7,598 bases of DNA, from contig CAZJAD010000106.1 in NCBI GenBank assembly GCA_964543855.1, positions 1 to 7,598 of the forward strand. The letters run 5' to 3'. The position numbers were made by a program, and so were the translations under genes. The DNA comes from CAZJAD01 sp964543855. GTDB taxonomy: Bacteria > Electryoneota > RPQS01 > DYHQ01. The notes beneath the pieces are model-generated. The model saw only the letters and a list, made by a program, of their open reading frames with translations. It was not told the DNA's origin and ran no database searches. This document shows, piece after piece, positions 1-6,066 of the stretch. Position 1 is the first letter of the stretch. Each line of letters starts with the position of its first letter.

Positions 1-1043
1 GCTACTCTCTTCTCCGCCGATTACTCTTTCTGAAAGACCCGGAACAAGCCCACGATCGCGCTTTGCGATGGCTCGAGTGGGAGCAGCGACATGCCTTCGC
101 TCGGCGGATTCTCCAGCGCCTCTGCAAAGCTCGCGATGGCAGGCACGAGCGACGGTTGGGCAACCTGCGTTTTCCCAATTCCGTCGGTCTGGCAGCCGGA
201 TTCGACAAGAACGGACGCATCGTGCCCGCCGCCGAGGACCTCGGGTTCGGCTTCGTCGAAATCGGTACCGTCACGCCCCAGCCGCAGCCGGGCAATCCGA
301 AACCCCGGATGTGGCGCTTCCCGCGAGAGAAAGCGCTGGTCAACGCCCTTGGCTTTCCGTGCGAAGGTGCCGCTGCCGTCGCTCGCCACCTCGAACATGG
401 GCGCGTGAATGCCTCCATTCCAATAGGCATTAACCTCGGAAAGAATCGAGACACTCCACTCGAACGCACACACGAAGACCTGCTCGCTGCTTTGGAAATC
501 CTCCATCCCCTTGGAGACTTCTTCGTCGTCAATGTCTCCTCGCCGAATACGCCGGGCTTGCGCGACCTGCAGGCAAGCGATGCTCTGGCTCGAACCGTTG
601 AACCCCTCCAGGACAGGCTCGCAGGTCTCGGCCCAAAGCCGCTGCTGGTGAAAATCGCCCCTGACATCACGACCCAGGAATTGGAAGCCATCGCTCGTAC
701 AGCGATTGCCAACAAGCTGGCGGGCTTGGTCGTGGCGAACACGACCACGAACCGTATCTTGGTTCCGGCCGCAGCATTTCTCGACCGCGGAGGACTTTCC
801 GGCAAACCTCTGCTTCCGCGAACGCTCGAGCTTATCCAAAACGCGCGCATTCACTTGGGAACGGACGCGATCCTCATCGCTTCTGGAGGAGTCTTCACCG
901 GCGCGGATGCGGCGGAGCTCATCGGAGCGGGCGCTGACCTCATCGAGATCTACACCGCCCTCGTCTATCGCGGCCCGAGGTGCGCCGCGCTTATCTGCCG
1001 CGAGTTGCACGCGCACCAATCAAAGCACAATCCTCAGAATTGA
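1..1043 (+). CDS. pyrD: Dihydroorotate dehydrogenase (quinone), class 2, 5'-partial
   Basis: Oxidises dihydroorotate to orotate in pyrimidine synthesis, passing electrons via FMN to membrane quinones. The frame is open from position 3 and the residues before the first possible in-frame start (TTG at 63) already match the family: LLRRLLFLKDPEQAHDRAL is the N-terminal membrane-associating helix typical of class 2 enzymes. The real start therefore lies upstream of the window. 346 residues are visible, close to full length. Key segments: GLAAGFDKNG (codons from 189), EIGTVTPQPQPGNPKPR, the NALGF loop, NVSSPNTPGLR with the class 2 catalytic serine encoded at 540-542, LVKIAPD with the FMN-contacting lysine, ANTTTNR, GGLSGKPL and IASGGV near the FMN phosphate. 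Class 1 enzymes carry cysteine instead of the catalytic serine, which supports class 2. A terminator follows about 40 bp after the stop. The assignment is firm; only the start is unseen. Confidence 0.96.
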   Translation, partial: YSLLRRLLFLKDPEQAHDRALRWLEWEQRHAFARRILQRLCKARDGRHERRLGNLRFPNSVGLAAGFDKNGRIVPAAEDLGFGFVEIGTVTPQPQPGNPKPRMWRFPREKALVNALGFPCEGAAAVARHLEHGRVNASIPIGINLGKNRDTPLERTHEDLLAALEILHPLGDFFVVNVSSPNTPGLRDLQASDALARTVEPLQDRLAGLGPKPLLVKIAPDITTQELEAIARTAIANKLAGLVVANTTTNRILVPAAAFLDRGGLSGKPLLPRTLELIQNARIHLGTDAILIASGGVFTGADAAELIGAGADLIEIYTALVYRGPRCAALICRELHAHQSKHNPQN

Positions 1044-1085
1044 GGCGTCCCTGAACAATCCATTTGAGGCTTTTGCCCTCTTGCC

Positions 1086-1129
1086 AAGGCCCCGGTCACA
1101 TCAAAAGCGACCGGGGCTTTGTCGTTTTT
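1086..1129 (+). terminator. Rho-independent terminator after pyrD
   Basis: A perfect 9-bp GC-rich stem (GCCCCGGTC at 1089-1097 with GACCGGGGC at 1109-1117) encloses an 11-nt loop. AA at 1086-1087 can also pair with TT at 1119-1120 to lengthen the base. TTTGTCGTTTTT follows directly, a T-tract interrupted by GTCG. It lies 43 bp after the pyrD stop and most likely ends that transcript. Confidence 0.88.
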
Positions 1130-1281
1130 GAATTCACCCGCCACTCTGGAAATCGTATCCAGCGGTGCGCATGTCATTTTCGTCCACCCCCCATCTTTCT
1201 ACTAAATCGGCAAACCCTACTAATTCGCGCATTCCCAACGCCGATTACGGGCAACGAAACGGTCCCAAAACAAGAAAACTG
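1130..1281. other. Intergenic stretch, no gene seen
   Basis: No credible coding region: the open frames here are short, have no ribosome binding site and resemble no known family. The stretch is less GC-rich than its neighbours. CTACTAA occurs twice, at 1199-1205 and 1217-1223, 18 bp apart centre to centre. This could be an operator-like direct repeat upstream of the promoter at 1282, but a 7-bp match can arise by chance. Confidence 0.4.
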
Positions 1282-1310
1282 TTGACCGTGTCGCGTGGAT
1301 CGTATAGATT
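1282..1310 (+). promoter_or_regulatory. Candidate sigma-70-type promoter for the sorting-tail protein gene
   Basis: TTGACC at 1282-1287 (5 of 6 to the -35 consensus) is separated by exactly 17 bp from TAGATT at 1305-1310 (4 of 6 to TATAAT), inside an AT-rich patch. Transcription would start near 1317, leaving a leader of about 150 nt. The neighbouring TATAGA (1303-1308) gives a 15-bp spacer and is less likely. The spacing and -35 resemble the clearer promoters at 3406 and 6528. Confidence 0.45.
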
Positions 1311-1316
1311 TATATG

Positions 1317-1464
1317 ATTGTATTTAGACATCGCTATGGACTCTCGATTCCGCGGAGTGCTCTGCGGCAAGCCGCCCGTATGGGGTTTCGTGTCTTTCTG
1401 TGCGAGTAACTGAAATGCCCCGCGAAAGATGCTCGACCGCCATGTAGCCTGAGGAGGGAGTTTG
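1317..1464 (+). promoter_or_regulatory. Long 5' leader with possible nested hairpin
   Basis: From the presumed transcription start to the ATG at 1465 lie about 150 nt without a gene. By eye, three nested pairings can form: AGACA 1326-1330 with TGTCT 1391-1395, TATGG 1335-1339 with CCGTA 1376-1380 (one G-U), and CCGCGGA 1350-1356 with TCTGCGG 1361-1367 (one G-U, loop GTGC). GCGG at 1364-1367 could instead pair with CCGC at 1372-1375 as a small competing hairpin. It does not match any riboswitch consensus I know. The leader ends in a strong ribosome binding site, AGGAGG at 1452-1457, 7 nt before the ATG. The fold is inference. Confidence 0.25.
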
Positions 1465-3324
1465 ATGCCGTCAAGTTTGCGGTGGATCTGTACAGTTGTC
1501 CTGATAACTGTTGTCATTTCGAATGCTTGTGCCGATATCGGCGCGACAACCGCCTTGACCAAATCCGGACAGGGCCAACCCGCACTGCCCACACTTGGCA
1601 ATCTCGACTGCACGAACGCCATCCCCGTTCCCTGCCCCGGCGTCGTCAGCGGACAGAGTATCGAGCAGCCCAACAATGTCACCCGCTGGACATGTGGCTT
1701 CATCGACCCGGGAGGTGAGCTGGTCTATTCGCTCTGGCTCGGAGCCGAGCTGGATGTGACCGTCACCATTCTCGACCACGATGCCGGCTGTATTGATGTT
1801 TATTTCGTGGAAACGTGCAATGAACAACCGTGCGTGTGGATCGGATACATGACCGGAGACTCTCGCACGATCCACGGCGTTGGACCGGGAATGGTCTATG
1901 TCGTGGTGGATCGCTGGGTAGGTTGTTCTGCAGGTCCGTACGGATTTGAGCTCGAGTTTGAGTGCAGCACGCCGCCGCCCACCTGCGACTACGCGTACCA
2001 ATGCACCGAAGACCTGGGCCGTCTGGATTGGTACGCCGATGGAGAATGGAGTTCGCGTGACGGGCTGATCTATCAGGTTTATCGAGGCGGTTTTGTGCCG
2101 GCAGTGCCGGACATCGTGGTCTACGATCCAGAAACCTGCGACATCATCCGCACTTACGAACTCAGTTTCACCCCAACCTCACAGCGCGGCATTGCGGTGG
2201 ACACACGCAACGGATACATCTGGGTCGCCGGCTGGTGGGACAGAGTCATCTACTACATTGATGATGACGGCAATTGGGTTCACACCTTCGGCGGAGATTA
2301 TTCTTACGCCGGTCTGGCCTACGACGCGGACAATGAGCGACTCTGGGCCGTGACGAACAGCGCGCCCGACAAGTATCTCGTCTTCGATGTGCAGAATCCT
2401 CTGGCACCAACACTCCTCTGGGGTCCGAGAGCGGTTCCGTGGCAGTGTGGCGGTACATTCGCAGGAACGAACTTCAACGGCGCAGGCCTCGAATACAGCC
2501 CGCTTACCGACAACCTCATCTTCATCAATCAGGATGCTGCCGCGCAGGAATGTTTCCACGACAACAATGATGGCATGCTCATCCCATTAGGTTGCTGTCC
2601 ACTTGCCCCTCTCACCTGGCCCTGGGGTTGTGCTCTGGTTGACGGCGAATTCGGCCAGGAGGGTGGACTTCATGTTACCAGCCTCGATGAATGGCCCTGC
2701 GGGCCGTGGGCTGTGGAGGTGTTCCAGACTGTCTGCGACGCCCCCGTGCCTGTGGAGCTCGTCTCTTTTCAGGCAACCGGCCGAGACGGGTACATCACCC
2801 TGTGCTGGACAACCGCCAGCGAGGTGGACAACGACCTCTTCGTTCTCTACAAGCGCAAGGTCGGGGAGGCGGATTTTCAGGTCCTGGCGCGCATCCCCGG
2901 TCACGGCACGACCTCCGAGTCTCACAATTACTCATTTGTCGATCGCTGGGTGCGAACCGGCGTCGCTTATCAATACCGAATCTCCGATGTGGATCTCTCG
3001 GGCCAGGAGACTTTCTGCGACAAGACAGTCCACGCCACCACTGAAGATGATGTCGTTCCAACGGAGTTCGCCCTGTACCAGAACCACCCCAATCCCTTCA
3101 ATCTGGTCACCGAAATCGCGTACGATGTGAAGGAGGAAGGGCGCGTAATCTTGAAAATCTATAACCTCCTAGGCCAAGAAGTCCGGACTCTGGTCGATGC
3201 AGTTCAAGCGCCCCAGCGCTACCATATTCGCCTGGACGGCTCGGGCCTCGCCTCCGGCATCTATCTCTACACCCTCCGTGTCAATGACTTCTATGCCAGC
3301 CGCAAGATGATCCTCCTCCGATAG
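1465..3324 (+). CDS. Secreted cysteine-rich protein with propeller-like repeats and type IX-style C-terminal sorting tail
   Basis: A 619-residue exported protein of unknown specific role. The ATG at 1465 is chosen over the TTG at 1462 because AGGAGG (1452-1457) sits 7 nt before it. Residues 1-23 are a signal peptide (hydrophobic core VVLITVVIS, probable cleavage ACA|D). Residues 48-168 form a beta-rich domain resembling pre-peptidase C-terminal beta-sandwiches. Residues 180-320 carry propeller-like strands (GIAVDTRNGYIWVAGWWDRV; YAGLAYDADNERLWAV). Residues 428-525 look fibronectin III-like, starting PVELVSFQA and CWTTASEVDN as in many FCB-group surface proteins. The last ~85 residues are the sorting / FlgD-Ig-like tail: FALYQNHPNPFN, IYNLLGQEVRTLV, LASGIYLYTLR, ending KMILLR. 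Twenty cysteines remain after the signal peptide, suggesting disulfides formed outside the cytoplasm. It has its own promoter candidate and a strong terminator. No catalytic motif was recognised; a binding or structural surface role is inference. Confidence 0.85.
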   Translation: MPSSLRWICTVVLITVVISNACADIGATTALTKSGQGQPALPTLGNLDCTNAIPVPCPGVVSGQSIEQPNNVTRWTCGFIDPGGELVYSLWLGAELDVTVTILDHDAGCIDVYFVETCNEQPCVWIGYMTGDSRTIHGVGPGMVYVVVDRWVGCSAGPYGFELEFECSTPPPTCDYAYQCTEDLGRLDWYADGEWSSRDGLIYQVYRGGFVPAVPDIVVYDPETCDIIRTYELSFTPTSQRGIAVDTRNGYIWVAGWWDRVIYYIDDDGNWVHTFGGDYSYAGLAYDADNERLWAVTNSAPDKYLVFDVQNPLAPTLLWGPRAVPWQCGGTFAGTNFNGAGLEYSPLTDNLIFINQDAAAQECFHDNNDGMLIPLGCCPLAPLTWPWGCALVDGEFGQEGGLHVTSLDEWPCGPWAVEVFQTVCDAPVPVELVSFQATGRDGYITLCWTTASEVDNDLFVLYKRKVGEADFQVLARIPGHGTTSESHNYSFVDRWVRTGVAYQYRISDVDLSGQETFCDKTVHATTEDDVVPTEFALYQNHPNPFNLVTEIAYDVKEEGRVILKIYNLLGQEVRTLVDAVQAPQRYHIRLDGSGLASGIYLYTLRVNDFYASRKMILLR

Positions 3325-3355
3325 ACTCCTGTTCACTCCTCCGATTGACTTGCAG

Positions 3356-3385
3356 GCCTCATCCCACTCGGGATGGGGCTTTTTT
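3356..3385 (+). terminator. Rho-independent terminator after the sorting-tail protein gene
   Basis: A 10-bp stem pairs GCCTCATCCC (3356-3365) with GGGATGGGGC (3370-3379), with one G-U pair and a 4-nt ACTC loop. Six T residues follow at 3380-3385. It lies 31 bp after the stop and just upstream of the hemW promoter, so it separates the two units cleanly. Confidence 0.92.
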
Positions 3386-3405
3386 CTCGCGTTTACCGAC
3401 CATGC

Positions 3406-3434
3406 TTGATAAACTCGTATCCTCGCCGTATACT
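3406..3434 (+). promoter_or_regulatory. Sigma-70-type promoter for hemW
   Basis: TTGATA (3406-3411, 5 of 6) and TATACT (3429-3434, 5 of 6) are separated by 17 bp. The predicted start near 3441 gives a leader of about 40 nt before the hemW ATG at 3482. It sits immediately after the upstream terminator, as expected for a new transcription unit. The ribosome binding site before hemW is weak: only GACGAG/GCGAAG purines. Confidence 0.75.
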
Positions 3435-3481
3435 CTTACAGGAAGACCGTTGTTTGGAGATCGTACGGTAGACGAGCGAAG

Positions 3482-4443
3482 ATGAGTTTTGGCGTCTACA
3501 TTCACATGCCGTTTTGTCGGCGTCGCTGCCCCTATTGCGACTTCTACAAGAAAGTGCCGCGCGCCGGAGAAATGGAAATCTTTCCGAGCCTGCTCGAGAA
3601 AGAACTCGAAGCGCGCGCGGCCACCGGGCCTTTCTCTGACCTCGAAATGACTTCCATCTACTTCGGCGGTGGAACTCCTTCTCTCCACCCTCCGGAACAC
3701 ATCCGCCAAATCCTCAAAGCAATTCATCGCCATTGGCCTGTGAAAGCTGAGGCTGAAATCACCCTCGAAGCCAACCCGGCGACAGCAAATCCGCATGAGC
3801 TGGGAGAGTTACTTCGGTGCGGTGTGAACCGCCTGTCTCTCGGCCTGCAGTCGTTCTCACAGCGCAAGCTGCAAGTGCTCTTCCGGGACCATGATGCTTC
3901 AGACAGCCGCGAGTGTTTCCATCAGGCGAGGCAGGCGGGCTTCTCAAATGTCTCGGTCGACCTCATCTTCGGACTGCCCGATGAGACTCTGAATGAATGG
4001 CTTGCCGATCTCGAGCAGGTCCTCAGCCTTGGCCCCGATCATATTTCGCTCTACAATCTTGAGTACCACGAAGGGACACCTTTCTACCGCTGGCGCGAGA
4101 ATGGCAGACTCGTGCCGCTGTCCGACGAGACGGAACTGGAGATGTACCTCGCCGCGCACGAGAAACTTGCCGCTTCCGGATTCGAGCACTACGAGATATC
4201 CAATTTTGCCCGTCCGGGTTTCCGCGCGAAGCACAACTTGCTCTATTGGACCGGCAGCCCCTACTTTGGCGTCGGCCCGTCGGCACACTCCTATGATGGC
4301 GAACGCACACGCTGGGAGAACACGCGCGATTTCTCTTCATGGCGCACGGCTCTGACCTCCCAATCTGCTCCTGCTACCTCGTATGAACAGATGACAGACG
4401 CGCAGCAAAAGTTGGAATGGCTCTCCATGCGACTACGTTTGGC
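3482..4443 (+). CDS. hemW: HemW-type radical SAM protein (heme chaperone, formerly 'oxygen-independent coproporphyrinogen III oxidase-like'), 3'-truncated by assembly gap
   Basis: Members of this family bind a [4Fe-4S] cluster and SAM and are now regarded as heme chaperones rather than coproporphyrinogen oxidases; they act in the cytoplasm. 320 residues are visible. The start motif VYIHMPFCRRRCPYCDF contains the CX3CX2C cluster ligands at C12, C16 and C19. IYFGGGTPS (GGGTP at 62-66) is the SAM-binding glycine motif. EANPAT, NRLSLGLQSF (116-125), GFSNVSVDLIFGLP (153-166), HYEISNFARPG (236-246), HNLLYW (251-256) and GVGPSAHS (263-270) follow in the usual order. The protein begins directly at the radical SAM core, without the N-terminal extension of true HemN, which supports HemW. 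It runs into the N gap at EWLSMRLRL, where roughly 55-65 residues of the family's usual ~380 are missing. The open frame continuing past the gap belongs to another gene. Confidence 0.93.
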
Positions 4444-4543
4444 NNNNNNNNNNNNNNNNNNNNNNNNNNNNNNNNNNNNNNNNNNNNNNNNNNNNNNNNN
4501 NNNNNNNNNNNNNNNNNNNNNNNNNNNNNNNNNNNNNNNNNNN
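4444..4543. other. Assembly gap (100 N) between hemW and methyltransferase gene
   Basis: Exactly 100 N, a conventional placeholder for a gap of unknown size. From family lengths, about 55-65 codons of HemW and about 80-90 codons of the methyltransferase are missing, so at least about 400 bp of real sequence is likely absent, plus any spacer between the genes. The gap length must not be used to infer reading frame. Confidence 0.95.
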
Positions 4544-5221
4544 GCCAAAACAGGACTCGAGCATCAGGCGGAAGATCTCACCCGACTCGCCGTTCAACTT
4601 GCTCGAGAGGCAGCCGCGAAGGCGCCTTTTGGCCAATCCGTCAGGATTGCCGGTTCCCTCGCCCCTCTGGAAGACTGTTATAGACCGGACCTCACGCCGA
4701 CGGACGACATCCTCCGTCGAGAACATCGAGCACAGGCAGCTCTCTTAGTGGCCGCCGGTGTGGATATCATTCTCGTTGAAACCCAGAACACGATTCGAGA
4801 GGCGTGCATTGCAGCCGAACTGGCCCTTTTGCAGGATGCACCTGTATGGGTTTCGCTTATTCCGAAGGATGGCCAGACCCTGCTTTCCGGCGAACCCCTT
4901 GAAGACGCCGTGCGGGCTATCGCGGCACTTCAGCCTGATGCCATTCTGGTCAATTGCTGCCCGCCTCAAGTGGCCGAGGAAGCAGTTCAAGTCATTCAAG
5001 AACATTGGGATGGGCTGAGCGGGGTCTACCCGAACTTCGGCAAGCCGAAGGATGAAACCGACACAGCATTCAGCCACTCTATGACACCGGATGCCTTCGC
5101 CGAATGGGGAGCCAAAGTCCTGGCAGGGGGCGCTCAGATAATCGGAGGGTGTTGCGGAACTCAGCCGGTGCATGTCGCCGCGCTGTCACAGGTTTTGCGC
5201 CAAACCCCGCTAAGTATATGA
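4544..5221 (+). CDS. Homocysteine S-methyltransferase family protein, 5'-truncated by assembly gap
   Basis: Family members transfer a methyl group (from S-methylmethionine, SAM, betaine or methyltetrahydrofolate) to the zinc-bound thiolate of homocysteine, giving methionine. The visible 225 residues align in order with the C-terminal three quarters of MmuM-type proteins: AGSLAPLEDCYRPDL (36-50), VDIILVETQNTIREA (73-87, matching the ET-x-x-N segment), LVNCCPP (first zinc cysteine, C138), GVYPNFGKPKD (160-170) and IIGGCCGTQPVHVAAL with the paired zinc cysteines C203 and C204. All three zinc ligands are present, so the enzyme is probably active. The N-terminal LLDGGMGTEL-type segment lies in the gap. 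The YRPDL sequence and ~300-residue size suit stand-alone bacterial enzymes of the MmuM type rather than the MetH domain; the methyl donor cannot be told from sequence. No clear terminator follows the stop. Confidence 0.9.
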   Translation, partial: AKTGLEHQAEDLTRLAVQLAREAAAKAPFGQSVRIAGSLAPLEDCYRPDLTPTDDILRREHRAQAALLVAAGVDIILVETQNTIREACIAAELALLQDAPVWVSLIPKDGQTLLSGEPLEDAVRAIAALQPDAILVNCCPPQVAEEAVQVIQEHWDGLSGVYPNFGKPKDETDTAFSHSMTPDAFAEWGAKVLAGGAQIIGGCCGTQPVHVAALSQVLRQTPLSI

Positions 5222-5441
5222 GTGCACTCGACCTCTTTCTGAAGGTTTTTCATATTTGCTCTATTCTCGCTTGACTTTTCGCAATTTGTTGGCGAAATTT
5301 CATTGACATCGCGTACGAGGAAAGCGATTTCCCGGAAGACCTGCCTTTTCTGAGGAAATCTTCATTCGATATCAGAAGAGCTGTGGACGCAATTCGGCAT
5401 GTCGGCGTCCTCGCCGAACCGTCCGGATGACTATGGGGGGC
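5222..5441. other. Intergenic region with two TTGAC boxes and a weak hairpin
   Basis: No supported gene. An 18-codon open frame (5218-5274) overlaps the upstream stop as ATGA and encodes a hydrophobic peptide (MSALDLFLKVFHICSILA), but it has no ribosome binding site. TTGACT (5271-5276) and TTGACA (5303-5308) are candidate -35 boxes, but neither has a good -10 at 16-18 bp (17 bp downstream lie GAAATT and GATTTC). Between them TTTCGC (5277-5282) can pair with GCGAAA (5292-5297), loop 9 nt, followed by ATTTCATT: too weak to call a terminator. The promoter of the next gene probably lies here but is not resolved. Confidence 0.35.
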
Positions 5442-5452
5442 AAGGAGATGGA

Positions 5453-5755
5453 ATGCAGAAGAAACCAATCCAGGTGGAGATTCTCGGGCCTGGCAACGCG
5501 GTCTCCCGCATGACCGCTCAGGTTTTGGACGCCGCCATGCGGGAGCTGGGTATGGTACCCGATCGGGACATTCATTTGGATTTCGTCCGAGATGCCGCCA
5601 AGATCGCCGAAACCGGAGTCTACTGGACACCCGCCGTCCGCGTGGACGGGTCGCTGAAATGCAGCGGCCGCGTTCCGTCCCTGAAGGAAGCTCGAGGTTG
5701 GCTCCAGCGCTCCAGCGAGAGGGACTCGCCTTCATCCCCGCAGCCCCCCGACTAA
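5453..5755 (+). CDS. Small thioredoxin-fold protein (MTH895/TM0996 type) lacking the CXXC cysteines
   Basis: A 100-residue cytosolic protein. The ATG at 5453 is chosen over an earlier in-frame ATG (5399) because AAGGAG (5442-5447) lies 5 nt before it and because family similarity starts only here. It follows the layout of the small glutaredoxin-like 'redox-active disulfide' proteins: a first strand IQVEILGPG, a helix LDAAMRELG, a strand LDFV, then AKIAETGVYWTPAVRVDG with the cis-proline (P60) and SGRVPSLKEARGWL. In the known family the first turn reads G-x-G-C-x-x-C; here it is GPGNAVS, so both cysteines are replaced (N15, S18). The only cysteine is C70, between the last strand and GRVPS. Classical disulfide chemistry is therefore not possible. 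A binding or regulatory role, or a different use of C70, is inference. The tail (residues 86-100) is Ser/Pro-rich and probably disordered. It appears to be a single-gene unit. Confidence 0.8.
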   Translation: MQKKPIQVEILGPGNAVSRMTAQVLDAAMRELGMVPDRDIHLDFVRDAAKIAETGVYWTPAVRVDGSLKCSGRVPSLKEARGWLQRSSERDSPSSPQPPD

Positions 5756-5757
5756 GC

Positions 5758-5780
5758 CACGCCGAAAAGATGACGGCGTG
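5758..5780. repeat. Inverted repeat after thioredoxin-fold gene
   Basis: CACGCCG (5758-5764) and CGGCGTG (5774-5780) form a perfect 7-bp stem with a 9-nt loop, starting 3 bp after the stop. No T-tract follows (CTCCGGGCGG), so it is not a standard intrinsic terminator on this strand. It may protect the mRNA 3' end or be a degenerate terminator. Confidence 0.5.
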
Positions 5781-5810
5781 CTCCGGGCGGATATCCCCCG
5801 ATACAGCGCG

Positions 5811-5839
5811 TTGACCAATCGGCCAAATAGCCAGAAACT
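5811..5839 (+). promoter_or_regulatory. Weak candidate promoter for the lipoprotein gene
   Basis: TTGACC (5811-5816) with a 17-bp spacer to GAAACT (5834-5839, 3 of 6 to TATAAT), giving a start about 25 nt before the ATG at 5871. The -35 lies in a 16-bp imperfect palindrome, TTGACCAATCGGCCAA (5811-5826), which reads the same on both strands except at two mismatched pairs (four positions). This could be an operator covering the -35. Both calls are tentative. Confidence 0.27.
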
Positions 5840-5870
5840 CTTGTTTTTTAACAGAAAAAGGATTGCCCTG

Positions 5871-5966
5871 ATGAGGCTCTTTCCGCGTGAGCGGCACCTC
5901 TCTACCGTGTGCCGCTTTTTCTGCTTGTGCAGCCTGTCGCTGCTCCTGCTCTCGTGCAGTCGAATC
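5871..5966 (+). CDS. Lipoprotein, N-terminal fragment (3' end in assembly gap)
   Basis: The ATG at 5871 is preceded by AAAGGA (5857-5862) at 8 nt. The 32 visible residues form a lipoprotein signal peptide: a basic N-region (MRLFPRERHLSTVCR), a hydrophobic core (FFCLCSLSLLLL) and a lipobox LLSC with the lipidation cysteine at residue 29, followed by SRI before the N run. The product should be exported and anchored in a membrane by its lipidated cysteine. It is most likely the start of the gene whose end is at 6067-6468, because both flank one gap, neither has its missing terminus, and a terminator follows only the second part. If so, the true missing sequence is a multiple of 3, which the 100-N placeholder is not. 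Confidence 0.65.
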
Positions 5967-6066
5967 NNNNNNNNNNNNNNNNNNNNNNNNNNNNNNNNNN
6001 NNNNNNNNNNNNNNNNNNNNNNNNNNNNNNNNNNNNNNNNNNNNNNNNNNNNNNNNNNNNNNNNNN
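5967..6066. other. Assembly gap (100 N) within the probable lipoprotein gene
   Basis: A second run of exactly 100 N. Codons end at 5966 before it and resume at 6067 after it in the frame that gives a sensible protein, so continuity requires a real gap divisible by 3. Frames read straight across the placeholder give false products. Confidence 0.95.

Noticed and set aside
21..1019. Long minus-strand open frames opposite pyrD
   Set aside because: The plus strand encodes a full set of dihydroorotate dehydrogenase motifs here; the antisense frames resemble no family and lack start signals.
1199..1223. Direct repeat CTACTAA with 18-bp period
   Set aside because: Only two 7-bp copies; could be chance in an AT-richer stretch. 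Mentioned in the intergenic entry but not scored as a finding.
5218..5274. 18-codon open frame overlapping the methyltransferase stop as ATGA, encoding a hydrophobic peptide
   Set aside because: No ribosome binding site of its own and no similarity I recognise. It is short enough to arise by chance, although stop-start overlap could allow coupling.
5277..5300. Hairpin TTTCGC/GCGAAA followed by ATTT as a terminator for the methyltransferase gene
   Set aside because: The stem is only 6 bp, half A-T, with a 9-nt loop and a three-T tail, well below the quality of the three clear terminators in this window.
5399..5452. N-terminal extension of 18 residues for the thioredoxin-fold protein
   Set aside because: The ATG at 5399 has no ribosome binding site, the added residues (MSASSPNRPDDYGG...) do not belong to the fold, and AAGGAG lies correctly before the ATG at 5453.
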